DNA of 50,624 bases from Gammaproteobacteria bacterium (GTDB taxonomy: Bacteria; Pseudomonadota; Gammaproteobacteria; Pseudomonadales; Moraxellaceae). Under the pieces are notes generated by a model, which made no database searches, was not told where the DNA came from, and saw only the letters and a list, made by a program, of their open reading frames with translations. Position numbers and translations under genes: made by a program. Where the stretch lies: NCBI GenBank assembly GCA_028868515.1, contig JAGWUI010000020.1:1-50624 (forward strand). Direction: 5' to 3'. Shown one piece after another: positions 1 through 9,108 of the stretch; position 1 is the stretch's first letter; the number at the start of each line of letters is the position of its first letter.

Positions 1-80
1 TATCTTCACTTTTTTAGTTAACTTACAATTAGATATCTTCATTTTCATAGACTAACATAATGCTAATCTAGTACAGCCCC
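1..80 (-). mobile_element. IS1595-family (IS1016-like) element, 5' end only
   Basis: The window opens inside an insertion sequence whose terminus is at about base 80, where the minus strand begins GGGGCTGTACTAGATTAGC. Positions 48 to 1 on the minus strand read as an intact transposase N-terminus, MKMKISNCKLTKKVKI, resembling the start of IS1016-type transposases of the IS1595 family. The rest of the transposase lies outside the window. A second, decayed copy of the same end is at about 50158-50220, so the boundary is supported by two copies. The element abuts and truncates the specificity gene that follows. The family call rests on the second copy, where the ISXO2-like DDE domain can be read. 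Confidence 0.75.
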
Positions 81-82
81 AT

Positions 83-1006
83 TTGGGAAATACAATTACA
101 TGTTCTGATACAACTATTGGAGCAGATACAATGTTTTATCAAGAAAATAGTTTTATTGGTTACTCACATATCCAACATTTAACATCAAAAACAGACCGAT
201 TCAATAAAGAAGTAGCGAATTTTATTATCTCATCTACTAGAGTTGCAACATCAAATAATAAATATGATTATGGAAATAAGTTCAACCGCAACGAAATGAG
301 AAACACCAAAATCCAACTCCCGACCGAAGACGGAAAAATCGACTTCGATTTTATAGAACGGTTTACTGCACAGCTTGAACAAGGTTATATGCAAAAACTG
401 GATGCTTATTTAACTGTAACAGGGCTAAAAGATTATCACTTGACTGATAAAGAAAAAGAGATATTGGGGCAATTTGAACGGTGGGAATGGGTGGAGTTTA
501 ACCTTAAAGCACTATTTGAAATCGCAACTGGCAGAGATGTAATAATTAGGGATACTCAAAAAGGAAACATCCCATTAATTAGTCATCAGCATGAGAGCAA
601 TGGAGTTTCAACAAAAATTGCCAGATTGCCAAATCGCAGATTATTCAATTGTAGAGATACGCTATCTGTGGCTGATAGAGGGGTTTTCTTAGCTACCACC
701 CAAAATGAGGATTTTCATATTGGGACTAGGGTGAAAGCCCTAACTTTTAAGAATGGTGAGAAATCGGTAGAAATAAGACAATTCATTGTTGCTTGCATCA
801 ATAAGTTGCAAGTTTTATTTTTAGATTATGCAAGTAATGCGACTGATAATTTACCAAATTTAAAAATCCAACTCCCCACTCTCAACAACCAACCAGACTA
901 TGCCACGATGCAAACCTTTATTTCAGCCGTGCAAAAGTTGGTGATTAAAGATGTGGTGTTATATGCAGAGCGTAAACTTGATGCCACAAGGAGCGTGATC
1001 AATTAA
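83..1006 (+). pseudogene. 5'-truncated restriction-modification specificity (S) subunit
   Basis: This encodes the C-terminal part of a Type I or BcgI-like specificity subunit, the protein that picks the DNA target of a restriction-modification complex. About 307 residues are readable. Two half-repeats, each a target-recognition segment followed by a conserved spacer, are visible: one ends near residues 65-110 (GNKFNRNEMRNTKIQLP, then a DFDFIERF-type helix), and the other ends near residues 280-307 (LKIQLP, DYATMQTFISAVQKLVIKDV). Full S subunits are longer and begin with a complete first recognition domain, which is missing. The open frame begins as a TTG three bases after the IS terminus, so the N-terminus has been cut off by the element. 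No methylase or nuclease partner lies downstream, where rho follows on the other strand. It is probably a non-functional remnant, although the partner genes could lie beyond the left edge. Confidence 0.7.
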
Positions 1007-1017
1007 GTTGAGTATCC

Positions 1018-1047
1018 CCGCGCATTTCGACAGGCTCAATGAGCTAT
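1018..1047. repeat. REP-like intergenic repeat, copy 1
   Basis: The minus strand reads ATAGCTCATTGAGC, a variable triplet, then GTCGAAATGCGCGG. It matches 17053-17083 (ATAGCTCGTTGAGC then a similar 3' half) at most positions over about 30 bases. Both copies are intergenic. Short repeats of this kind, ending in a GTCGAAA..GCGCGG-like motif, are common dispersed intergenic repeats in gammaproteobacteria. The family assignment is from memory only. Confidence 0.45.
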
Positions 1048-1061
1048 TAAGTTTCATTAAT

Positions 1062-1100
1062 AAAAAAACCGCACTCATCGAAAAATGGTGCGGTTTTTTA
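1062..1100. terminator. Bidirectional intrinsic terminator downstream of rho
   Basis: An A-rich stem AAAACCGCAC pairs with GTGCGGTTTT across a short loop, flanked by A and T tracts on either side. It lies 14 bases past the rho stop on the minus strand and would also stop transcription from the truncated S gene on the plus strand. Confidence 0.8.
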
Positions 1101-1113
1101 TTTCAACAGTGAG

Positions 1114-2385
1114 TTACGCCGTTGCTGATTTTTTCTTCATCTGATCAAAGAAATCATCGTTGGTTTTGGTGTCTTTCATACGATCAAGTAAGAATTCGAT
1201 GGCTTGAAGCTCATCCATTGGATGCAACAATTTACGCAGAATCCAGACTTTACGCAGAGTATCTTCGTCCATCAGACGTTCTTCACGGCGTGTTCCTGAT
1301 TTCTTGATATTCATTGCTGGGAATACGCGTTTTTCAGCGATACGGCGTTCGAGGTTGATCTCTTGGTTACCTGTACCTTTGAACTCTTCAAAAATGACTT
1401 CATCCATTTTTGAACCTGTTTCGATCAGCGCTGTACCAATAATGGTCAATGAGCCACCTTCTTCGATGTTACGCGCTGCACCGAAGAAGCGTTTTGGACG
1501 TTCAAGTGCGTGTGCATCCACACCACCTGTGAGGACTTTGCCTGATGAAGGAATCACGGTGTTGTAAGCGCGTGCCAGACGGGTAATCGAGTCGAGCAAA
1601 ATAACCACGTCTTTTTTATGTTCGACGAGGCGTTTTGCTTTTTCAATCACCATTTCAGCGACTTGGACGTGACGAGCAGGAGGTTCATCGAAGGTTGAAG
1701 CAACTACTTCACCGCGGACAGTGCGCTGCATTTCGGTGACTTCTTCTGGACGCTCATCGATCAATAAAACGATCAAGTAAACTTCAGGATTGTTGCGCGT
1801 GATCGACTGAGCCAGAGTTTGCAACAGCATGGTTTTACCCGCTTTTGGCGGTGCAACAACAATCGAACGCTGACCTTTACCAATCGGCGCCATCAAGTCG
1901 ATAACACGACCTGTGAGGTCTTCGCTGGTGCCATTACCGATTTCCATGACCATTTGTTCGGTTGGAAAAAGTGGTGTCAGGTTTTCAAAGAGAATTTTGT
2001 TACGGGCATTTTCTGGTGAATCGTAGTTGATTTGATTCACTTTCAACAGTGCGAAATAGCGTTCGCCTTCTTTTGGCGGGCGAATTGTGCCGTTAATGGT
2101 ATCGCCAGTGCGCAGGTTGAAGCGGCGAATTTGGCTTGGACTGACGTAAATGTCGTCTGGTCCTGCGAGGTATGAGCCTTCGGCAGAACGGAGAAAACCG
2201 AAACCATCCCCTAGAATTTCGAGCACGCCATCGCCAAAAATCTCATCGCCGTTCATCGCGTGACGTTTGAGCAGCGCAAAAATAATGTCTTGTTTGCGAT
2301 TTCTCGCCATGTTTTCCAGACCAATTTGTTCAGCGATGTTAACAAGTGCGCTGATTGGTTTTTTCTTTAGTTCAGTAAGATTCAT
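1114..2385 (-). CDS. rho: Transcription termination factor Rho
   Basis: Rho is the hexameric RNA-dependent ATPase and helicase that ends transcription at Rho-dependent sites. The 423-residue protein is full length. The N-terminal Rho domain begins [15 protein letters not shown]. The cold-shock-like RNA-binding OSB domain spans about residues 50-125 and includes GFGFLRS and [19 protein letters not shown]. The ATPase domain has a Walker A at APPKAGKT and a Walker B region around [16 protein letters not shown]. The Q-loop and R-loop segments ([35 protein letters not shown]) are also present. The gene follows trxA on the same strand but is separated from it by about 680 bases without a convincing gene, so it probably has its own promoter and a long leader. 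Identification is secure. Confidence 0.98.
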   Translation of the reverse strand: MNLTELKKKPISALVNIAEQIGLENMARNRKQDIIFALLKRHAMNGDEIFGDGVLEILGDGFGFLRSAEGSYLAGPDDIYVSPSQIRRFNLRTGDTINGTIRPPKEGERYFALLKVNQINYDSPENARNKILFENLTPLFPTEQMVMEIGNGTSEDLTGRVIDLMAPIGKGQRSIVVAPPKAGKTMLLQTLAQSITRNNPEVYLIVLLIDERPEEVTEMQRTVRGEVVASTFDEPPARHVQVAEMVIEKAKRLVEHKKDVVILLDSITRLARAYNTVIPSSGKVLTGGVDAHALERPKRFFGAARNIEEGGSLTIIGTALIETGSKMDEVIFEEFKGTGNQEINLERRIAEKRVFPAMNIKKSGTRREERLMDEDTLRKVWILRKLLHPMDELQAIEFLLDRMKDTKTNDDFFDQMKKKSATA

Positions 2386-3069
2386 AGAGCAGGATTCGTG
2401 GAAAGGAGTTTGAAGGGAGTAGAGAGAAACAACAGGTATTGCTTAATTGAGTTTGTAGAATCTGATAAAAATTGCATCGTTGAAAATGTGTACTGCGCTT
2501 TGCATCTGTGTACAGACCTTAATTTTATATAGTCAGGTTCAGTGATGAATGAATACAGAAAATAATGCATGTAGTGTCTTATTTAAAAAATGGGTCGCTT
2601 AATAATGGATACGTTGATAACAGCTAAATGAGATCACGGCAATCAAGAAGTCATCATGGATGATTTCTCTACAACAATGGTTTTAAAGCGAGGGCAAATC
2701 TGGATAGATGTGTCAAAACGATAAAACCAAATAGTAAAACGCAAAAAACGTTCAATCATCATGCTAAAAACATTGAATAAACAGACGATATGAAAATTTT
2801 GAAACCACGAGTGCAATAACAAGAATTCTGGAACAAAGAATCTGGTTTGACCGACTGGTCTATTTGTTTAAAGTAGCGATAAACCCGCTAAAAATGTATA
2901 AATCCTTTCATTGATGGTTACTATAAAACCTTTGATATTGAAATGTCAATGTTGGATTAAAAATAACAATTAAATTTATGCAGAGATCGAAATTGCAGTT
3001 TTTGATGTTTATACGGTTAGTACGCGACCAGTAGGCCGCGTACTAAATGAATCAAAACTTAAGATCTAC
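2386..3069. other. Long rho leader / trxA-rho intergenic region, no gene seen
   Basis: About 680 AT-rich bases separate trxA from rho on the minus strand. The only open frame (2382-2570, 62 codons) has no recognisable product and no family resemblance. Near the trxA end is a perfect 10-base inverted repeat (3017-3046). The rest is best read as the promoter and leader of rho. In E. coli rho is autoregulated in its leader, and the length here would allow this, but no specific site can be identified by eye. Confidence 0.5.
3017..3046 (-). terminator. Hairpin downstream of trxA without a U-tract
   Basis: TTAGTACGCG pairs perfectly with CGCGTACTAA across a 10-base loop, 24 bases after the trxA stop. 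No T-run follows on the minus strand, so this is not a canonical intrinsic terminator. It could stabilise the trxA 3' end or sit near a Rho-dependent stop. Confidence 0.45.
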
Positions 3070-3393
3070 TTAGATGTGTTGTTCGATGAATGACACGAGT
3101 TGTGAGCGAGGTGCTGCGCCAACTTTCTGATCCACTTTTTCACCATTCTTGAAAATCAACAGCGCTGGAATGTTGCGAATGTTGTAGTCTGCTGAGGTTT
3201 GTTCGTTGGCAGTTACGTCAACTTTAACAATCTTAATTTTACCTTCGTATTCAGCAGACAGAGCTTCCAGCACAGGTGCGATTTGTTTACATGGCGCACA
3301 CCAGCTTGCCCAGAAGTCAACGAGAACTGGAATGTCAGAATCGAGTACGTCAGCTTTAAAGTTGCTGTCAGTGGTGTTGATGATGTCGCTCAT
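3070..3393 (-). CDS. trxA: Thioredoxin 1
   Basis: This small cytoplasmic dithiol-disulfide oxidoreductase is 107 residues long, normal for TrxA. The active site is WCAPCKQ at about residues 31-37, that is CAPC rather than the CGPC of E. coli TrxA. The cis-proline loop is at NIRNIPALLIF, and the core DFWASWC and KVDVTANE segments are present. An upstream TTG in the same frame (3405) would add four residues, but the ATG at 3393 is preceded at good spacing by GGAG, so it is taken as the start. The gene is upstream of rho on the same strand, an arrangement common in proteobacteria. Confidence 0.95.
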   Translation of the reverse strand: MSDIINTTDSNFKADVLDSDIPVLVDFWASWCAPCKQIAPVLEALSAEYEGKIKIVKVDVTANEQTSADYNIRNIPALLIFKNGEKVDQKVGAAPRSQLVSFIEQHI

Positions 3394-3949
3394 AGCGTGC
3401 TCCAAATTATAGATTTAGCAAAAATCATATTTTTAGTGCGAAGTTGAATCGCATAAAAAGTTGAAATTGCTGTGGTGTACTCGCTTGTTTGGCTAGTGAG
3501 TACGGCTGCATCACAATACATAGCAAGGTTATGCAGGGGAATGACTCGATTTTCAAGGTTAATGTGTCTGCTGTCAAATGGTCTGTATTGATGGTGTTGA
3601 TCGATTTCGTCGATAAATGCAACATGAGAGATCATTTTTCACATTCGCAAATATTGTGTGAGATGTCATTAAGGATGTCTTATCGATGGAATGTGACATT
3701 CTTTATATGATGTTTGAAGGATTTTGATGGTGTTTTGAGTGGGTTTTGGTGTCTTTTCGCGTTAAACTCTGGCTTTGTCATCAAGATTTCATGGTTGTAA
3801 GGTGGAAGCGCGGCTTTGTGGGATGTTAATGTTCCAAAGTCTTGCATGATTGGGCAGTTGATATCCGAGTGGATTGCCGATCTTTTCTTCACCACGATGG
3901 CTGAATCATTTTTTTTAGCATTTTTATTTGTGTCTGGGGTTAGGTACTG
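3394..3949. other. Divergent trxA-ppx intergenic region, no gene seen
   Basis: This 556-base region separates two divergent genes and must contain both promoters. Several short open frames exist on both strands but none resembles a known protein or has a convincing ribosome-binding site. Just before ppx there is a good Shine-Dalgarno-like GGGGTTAGG. No clear operator or RNA structure was seen. Confidence 0.5.
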
Positions 3950-5479
3950 ATGGCTGATTTTTTTCCTGAAGAAGAACTACTGGCCGCAATTGATTTAGGG
4001 TCCAATAGTTTTCACTTGGCGATTGCGCGTCTGGATCATGGTGAGGTGCGTAAAGTTGCGTCCATGTCAGAAAAAGTACAGTTGGCTGCGGGATTGGACG
4101 CGGACAAAATGCTCAGTCTTGAGGCACAGCAACGTGGCTTGGATTGCTTGTCGCGTTTTGTGGGGCGATTAGGCAGTGTAATGCCACAGCGAATGCGGAT
4201 TGTTGCGACCAATGCCTTGCGCGAAGCTGCAAATGCTCAAGAATTTATTGATAAAGCAGAAAAAATTTTACCAAAGTCCATTGAGATCATTGCCGGACGT
4301 GAAGAAGCACGTTTGATTTATTTAGGTGTTTCTCATACGACTGCGGCAGGTGGTCGTCGATTGGTAGTTGATATTGGCGGTGGGTCGACAGAGTTTATTA
4401 TTGGGCAAGATTTTGAACCATTGCAAACCGAGTCCTTGCAGATGGGTTGTGTTGCGTTTACTCGTCAGTTTTTCCCTGATGGTCGAATTACTGAGCAAGC
4501 GTTTGAACGTGCGAGAACTGCTGCGCGTAAAGAAGTTACCGCGATTGCCGCGATCTATCGGGAGACAGGGTGGGATACCGTAGTTGGATCCAGTGGTACG
4601 ATTAAAGCTGCGCGCCAACTGCTGATGCAGCAAGGCTTGGCGGATGAACAAGGTCATATTACTTATCCTGCATTGATCACCTTGCGTGATCAGATTTTGA
4701 AATGGCAGCATACCGATGACATTAGTTTTGAAGGTTTAAAAGAAGATCGTAAAGCGGTTTTGCCTGCTGGCTTAGCGATATTGGTTGGTTTGTTCGAAAT
4801 TCTTGGCATTGAACGCATGAGCTATTCTGATGGCGCTTTGCGTGAAGGTGTCATGTACGATTTGCTTGGGCGCTTCCGTCATGAGGATGTGCGTGATCGC
4901 AGTGTACAAGCCATGATGGCGCGCTACTACGCTGATCCACGTCAAGCTGATCGAGTTGCGCTAACCGCGCGTGAATTGTTCGAGCAAGTTGCAGATGCCT
5001 TAGAGCTTGACGAGGAAGATGGTGATTTATTGCGCCGTGCAGCTTATTTGCATGAAATTGGCTTAGCGATTAGTCATGGTAGTTATCATCGTCATGGTGC
5101 GTATTTGCTTGAACATTCTGATGTCCCTGGTTTTTCTAAGGTTGATCAATTACGTTTATCCTATTTGGTGGGATTGCATCGTCGTAAACTCAAAGTAGAG
5201 TCGTTGGCGCTGGTTAAACAGGCTGGGGGTTCCTCTCTGGTGACATTATGTTTGTTGTTGAGATTGGCGGTGTTATTCCATCATTCTCGTTATGATCAAG
5301 TGGTGCCGAGTTTTGTGTTATCTGTGCAATCTCCTAAAGCATGGCAATTATCTGTGGATCAAAGCGGTGCTGAATGGCCGATGTTGCAGGCAGATTTGCA
5401 AACTGAAGTCACGCAATTTGAAAATTGGGGTGTGGCACTCAGTGTTGTACAATTAGTCACGGCAGAAATTGACGCATAA
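3950..5479 (+). CDS. ppx: Exopolyphosphatase (Ppx/GppA family)
   Basis: Ppx removes terminal phosphates from inorganic polyphosphate and belongs to the Ppx/GppA branch of the ASKHA ATPase fold. The 509 residues match the usual length. The N-terminal phosphate-1 motif is AAIDLGSNSFHLAIARL (about residues 12-28), and the phosphate-2 motif is VVDIGGGSTEFIIG at about 140-153. A GSSGTIKA loop and SDGALREGVMYD complete the phosphatase core. A C-terminal helical HD-like region includes LRRAAYLHEIGLAISH and a second histidine-rich segment, YHRHGAYL. The family also includes GppA (pppGpp hydrolase), which shares the core, but the long C-terminal HD-like part and the overall match favour Ppx. It is followed by accA on the same strand after about 65 bases. 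Confidence 0.93.
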   Translation: MADFFPEEELLAAIDLGSNSFHLAIARLDHGEVRKVASMSEKVQLAAGLDADKMLSLEAQQRGLDCLSRFVGRLGSVMPQRMRIVATNALREAANAQEFIDKAEKILPKSIEIIAGREEARLIYLGVSHTTAAGGRRLVVDIGGGSTEFIIGQDFEPLQTESLQMGCVAFTRQFFPDGRITEQAFERARTAARKEVTAIAAIYRETGWDTVVGSSGTIKAARQLLMQQGLADEQGHITYPALITLRDQILKWQHTDDISFEGLKEDRKAVLPAGLAILVGLFEILGIERMSYSDGALREGVMYDLLGRFRHEDVRDRSVQAMMARYYADPRQADRVALTARELFEQVADALELDEEDGDLLRRAAYLHEIGLAISHGSYHRHGAYLLEHSDVPGFSKVDQLRLSYLVGLHRRKLKVESLALVKQAGGSSLVTLCLLLRLAVLFHHSRYDQVVPSFVLSVQSPKAWQLSVDQSGAEWPMLQADLQTEVTQFENWGVALSVVQLVTAEIDA

Positions 5480-5549
5480 CGTCATTGAATATGGCTGATA
5501 AATTATCAATCCTGTACAACTTAAATCATCAAGAACGAGTGATGTGAGA

Positions 5550-6383
5550 ATGAATGCAGAAGTGAAGCGCGCCAAGAGTGCATGGCAAACCGTACAGATT
5601 GCGCGTCATGCGAATCGTCCACAGTTTTTAGATTATGTGGCGGGATTGTTTACTGAGTTTGATCCGCTGCATGGTGATCGTGCGTTTGGTGATGATCAGG
5701 CATTGATTGGTGGTTTGGCGCGATTTAATGGTCGTCCTGTGGTGGTCGTTGGACAACATCGTGGTCGAACAACGTCTGAGCGCCTGAAGCATAACTTTGG
5801 TATGACGAGTCCAGAAGGCTATCGCAAAGCGATGCGTTTGTTTGAAATGGCGGAGCGATTTGGTCTGCCTGTATTGAACTTTATTGATACGATGGGTGCA
5901 TATCCTGGTGTGGGTGCGGAAGAGCGTGGACAAGCAGAGGCGATTGCGCGTTGTTTAGCGGTACTGTCGACATTGAAAGTGCCTGTGATTGCTACGGTTA
6001 TTGGTGAAGGCGGTTCAGGCGGTGCGCTGGCGATTGGTTTGGCGGACAAGGTTTTTATGCTTGAAAATAGTATGTATTCCGTGATTTCGCCTGAAGGCTG
6101 TGCTTCGATTCTATGGAAAACCAATGAGCAGGCCGAGCGTGCCAGTGAGGCATTGGGACTGACAGCCGATAAATTATTTAAATTAGGTTTAATTGACCAA
6201 GTGATTGCAGAGGGTGAGGGTGCGCATGTGACGCCTGAGTTGACGCTTAAAGCATTGCATGCGGCGCTGACTGCTGAGCTGGATGTGCTGCGTACCTTGC
6301 CAATCGATCAACTGATTCAAGCACGTTATCAGCGGTTAATGAAATTTGGTAGTCACACGCCTGCCTTGCCAATCGCGGAATGA
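5550..6383 (+). CDS. accA: Acetyl-CoA carboxylase carboxyltransferase subunit alpha
   Basis: AccA pairs with AccD to transfer the carboxyl group from carboxybiotin to acetyl-CoA, the committed step of fatty acid synthesis. The core motifs are present: [66 protein letters not shown] and the C-terminal RYQRLMKFG. At 277 residues it lacks about 40 N-terminal residues compared with E. coli AccA (319), as I recall for Acinetobacter AccA. In [10 protein letters not shown] a Met replaces the Pro of the E. coli FIDTPGAYPG. The ATG at 5550 is chosen; a GTG at 5544 in frame is an alternative that adds two residues. tilS starts three bases after the stop, so the two are probably cotranscribed. Confidence 0.95.
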   Translation: MNAEVKRAKSAWQTVQIARHANRPQFLDYVAGLFTEFDPLHGDRAFGDDQALIGGLARFNGRPVVVVGQHRGRTTSERLKHNFGMTSPEGYRKAMRLFEMAERFGLPVLNFIDTMGAYPGVGAEERGQAEAIARCLAVLSTLKVPVIATVIGEGGSGGALAIGLADKVFMLENSMYSVISPEGCASILWKTNEQAERASEALGLTADKLFKLGLIDQVIAEGEGAHVTPELTLKALHAALTAELDVLRTLPIDQLIQARYQRLMKFGSHTPALPIAE

Positions 6384-6386
6384 GTT

Positions 6387-7751
6387 TTGGATACGCCTAA
6401 AGGTGTTGCGCACGCGAACATCAAATCCAGCTTTGAAAAGCAGCTTGAGGAAACGCTGAAACGGTTTGCGCCGAATCAGCGTTTTTTGTTGGGTTGTAGT
6501 GGCGGTTTGGATTCAGTCGTATTGTTGTTTGCGTTGTATCGTATTTTGGCTGAATCAGGTCGAGAGTCTCAGTTGCGTGTGATCCATGTGGATCACGATT
6601 TACAAGCGCCTTCTGCGGCATGGGCGAAGCAAGTTGTTGCGCAATGTGAAGCCTTAAGCGTTGATGTCATTGTAAAAAAAGTTAAAGTCGCTGCGGGAAA
6701 TATGGAAAATGAAGCTCGCAATGCCCGTTATGCTGCATTTCGGGATGTGATTGCGCCAGATGAGGTGTTGGTTTTAGCACATCATCAACAAGACCAAGCA
6801 GAAACAGTACTCATGCGATTGCTGAATGGTAGTGGTGTGAGCGGATTGGCTGCGATGCGTGTGATGCAAACACAAGATGAACTCACGATTTTTAGACCAC
6901 TGCTCAATACATCGCGCGCTGAGATTCATCAGTTTGCTGTAAATCATGATTTACAATGGGTTGACGATCCTGCAAATGAGGATCTGAGCTTTGATCGTGT
7001 AGTGATGCGGCAAAAGGTTTGGCCAGTATTAGCGGAACATTGGCAGGGTTTTGAGGCTGCGATCGTTCGTACAGCGAGTTTGATGGTTGATGCGGAATCG
7101 GTTTTAGTTGTACAAGGCGAGACAGATTTAGCGGCGGTTGTATCCGTAGATGGATCATTAAATATTGAGAAAGTTCTGGCATTGCCCGAAGCGCGTGTGC
7201 GCTGGTTGCTTGCACGGTGGATGCAGGGCGAGCAGCATTATGCGCCGCCACTGAGTCGTGTCGATGCAGTTCGTCAGATGATGGAGGCGCGAATTGATGC
7301 CACGCCGCAAGTAATCTGGCAGGTAGAACATTGCAATCTGCAATTCCGTCGTTATCAAGGTCAGTTATATCGACTGCCTCTCGATTTGCCGAAAGCAACC
7401 ACACAAACCTGTCAATTCAGTATGATGCAAACATTGAATTTAGCAACAGGGAATTGGCGTGTTGAGTCGATTGAAGAGGGCTTACCTTTATCGTTACTCG
7501 ACGAAACCTTGCGTTTACGACCTCGACGAGAGGGTGAGTTATTGCATTTAAAGGGTCGTGTGGGACATTGGCCACTGAAAAAAATTTTACAGTCCTTGCA
7601 GTTACCGCAGTGGCAACGCGAACAGGTACAAATCCTCGAGACATTGGACGGTCAGCCACTTGCATTACTGAGTGCCGCAGGCTTTTGGCTGACGGCTCAA
7701 GCGGTAGAAAGTAATTCCAAGTCTTCAGGATGGGGCTTGGTTCGGGTGTGA
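6387..7751 (+). CDS. tilS: tRNA(Ile)-lysidine synthase
   Basis: TilS converts the wobble cytidine of the CAU anticodon of a minor tRNA-Ile to lysidine, so that it reads AUA codons. The PP-loop ATPase signature LGCSGGLDSVVLL is at about residues 35-47. Further family segments are VIHVDHDLQ, LAHHQQDQAETVLMRLLNGSGVSGLAAM and RPLLNTSRAEI, ending near WVDDPANED. The C-terminal part contains the substrate-binding domain with LRLRPRREGELL. The 454 residues are near the usual length. No upstream ATG exists in frame, so the TTG at 6387, three bases after the accA stop and preceded by a GGAA sequence, is taken as the start. It very likely forms a transcription unit with accA. Confidence 0.93.
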   Translation: MDTPKGVAHANIKSSFEKQLEETLKRFAPNQRFLLGCSGGLDSVVLLFALYRILAESGRESQLRVIHVDHDLQAPSAAWAKQVVAQCEALSVDVIVKKVKVAAGNMENEARNARYAAFRDVIAPDEVLVLAHHQQDQAETVLMRLLNGSGVSGLAAMRVMQTQDELTIFRPLLNTSRAEIHQFAVNHDLQWVDDPANEDLSFDRVVMRQKVWPVLAEHWQGFEAAIVRTASLMVDAESVLVVQGETDLAAVVSVDGSLNIEKVLALPEARVRWLLARWMQGEQHYAPPLSRVDAVRQMMEARIDATPQVIWQVEHCNLQFRRYQGQLYRLPLDLPKATTQTCQFSMMQTLNLATGNWRVESIEEGLPLSLLDETLRLRPRREGELLHLKGRVGHWPLKKILQSLQLPQWQREQVQILETLDGQPLALLSAAGFWLTAQAVESNSKSSGWGLVRV

Positions 7752-7821
7752 TGGAATTGAAGAAGCATTGCCGTTTGATGCCAATCTTAAATGAAGCTGT
7801 GGAAGCGAAGGTTCTAAATCA

Positions 7822-9027
7822 ATGAAAATGTTAAAAATGAACATGTCGAATATGAGAAGTATGCTCAATCCGACGTCTATTCGCCAAGCTGTGCATGGTT
7901 TGATGATTAGCCCTGTGACGCAAGCAGATTGGTATAAACCGCTCACGCCTGTTAAAGGGAGTTCTACGCCTGTTGAATTACCATTCCATTCAGATTTTCC
8001 TGTTCCTGAGTCAGTTTTAACCGAGATCGGGAATTATTTATGGTCGCATCAGACGCGGGCATTTCTGGTGATGCACAAAGGTCGGTTGGTCCATGCGCAA
8101 TATCGTGATTTTAAGAAAACCGATACCTTTAATTCGATGTCGTTGGTGAAGACTGTAGTGGCTATTGCGATTGGGATAGCTATTGAGCAGGGACTCATTG
8201 GTAGTGTTCATGATGCGGCGGCGAAATATTTACCTGAATTTCGTGTAGATGAGCGTCGGCGTATTACCATTGAACAGTTATTGACGATGCAATCTGGGTT
8301 GCATAGTGATACGTCGAACCGTTTGGGGGGTATTCCAGGGATTGTTCCTCTGTATTTTGGTGTGGATGTGGAACGACAAGTGTTTACGCTGCCTGCTATA
8401 GCGCCAGCAGGAACGTATTTTGAGTACAATAACTATAATTCTCATCTGCTTGGCGTGATTTTAGAGCGCGTATCAGGCATGCCGTTAGCCGATTTCTTTT
8501 CCAAAAATATTTTTCAGCCCCTTGATTGTCATGATGCGGCACTGTGGTTGGATCGCGAAGGAGGAAAAGCGCGTGCATTTGCGGCGTTGTTTGCGCAACC
8601 TGAGGATTGGCTCAAAATTGCGAATTTATTTCTAACTGAAGGTCGTTATGAGACGGCTAGCGGTGAAGTCAGACAAATCGTGTCTGGCACATGGTTGAAG
8701 CAAATGATCACTCCAAGTAATACCTTGGAGCGAGGCTTAGATGCGGGCGCTGCCGATTATGGTTTTTATGGTTATCAGGTCTGGCTGAAAGCCAAAAATA
8801 AAGGGTTGGTTCGTGGGATTCCTTGGTTTGAGTCGCTTCCTGCAAAGCAAGCGCATGAGGATGAGACGGCTTTTTATTTTGAAGGCTTAAAAGGTCAGTA
8901 TGTTTTTGTCAGTCCTCAATATGATTTGGTGGTCATGCGGATGGGCGAGGCGATTGATCGTAAAACATGGGATGCGAGCTATGCCATCAATGCATTGACT
9001 CGTGCATTGACTGTGGCGGGTCTATAG
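7822..9027 (+). CDS. Serine hydrolase, class C beta-lactamase / penicillin-binding-protein-like
   Basis: This 401-residue protein belongs to the beta-lactamase family that includes AmpC, D,D-peptidases and esterases. The nucleophile motif SxxK is visible as SLVK in FNSMSLVKTVVAIAIG (about residues 108-113), and the second motif YxN as YNNYNSHLLG (about residues 203-212). A clear third KTG-type motif is not obvious by eye. The N-terminus is basic and methionine-rich (MKMLKMNMSNM) and is not a convincing signal peptide. It stands between tilS and proC on the same strand, about 70 bases after tilS. The substrate cannot be inferred; members of this group are often esterases or peptidases rather than antibiotic-inactivating enzymes. 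Confidence 0.8.
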   Translation: MKMLKMNMSNMRSMLNPTSIRQAVHGLMISPVTQADWYKPLTPVKGSSTPVELPFHSDFPVPESVLTEIGNYLWSHQTRAFLVMHKGRLVHAQYRDFKKTDTFNSMSLVKTVVAIAIGIAIEQGLIGSVHDAAAKYLPEFRVDERRRITIEQLLTMQSGLHSDTSNRLGGIPGIVPLYFGVDVERQVFTLPAIAPAGTYFEYNNYNSHLLGVILERVSGMPLADFFSKNIFQPLDCHDAALWLDREGGKARAFAALFAQPEDWLKIANLFLTEGRYETASGEVRQIVSGTWLKQMITPSNTLERGLDAGAADYGFYGYQVWLKAKNKGLVRGIPWFESLPAKQAHEDETAFYFEGLKGQYVFVSPQYDLVVMRMGEAIDRKTWDASYAINALTRALTVAGL

Positions 9028-9108
9028 GATGCGTAAGATTTGTCACGAAGCTGTGACAATATTGTGATATAGCATTGAATTTTTAAAATATTGATCGGAT
9101 TTTATGAT

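Noticed and set aside
3390-3710. Several overlapping short open frames between trxA and ppx
   Set aside because: They lie on both strands with no ribosome-binding site or recognisable protein; the region is better read as promoters.
4322-4711. 129-codon minus-strand open frame within ppx
   Set aside because: It is a shadow of the ppx coding frame with no family resemblance.
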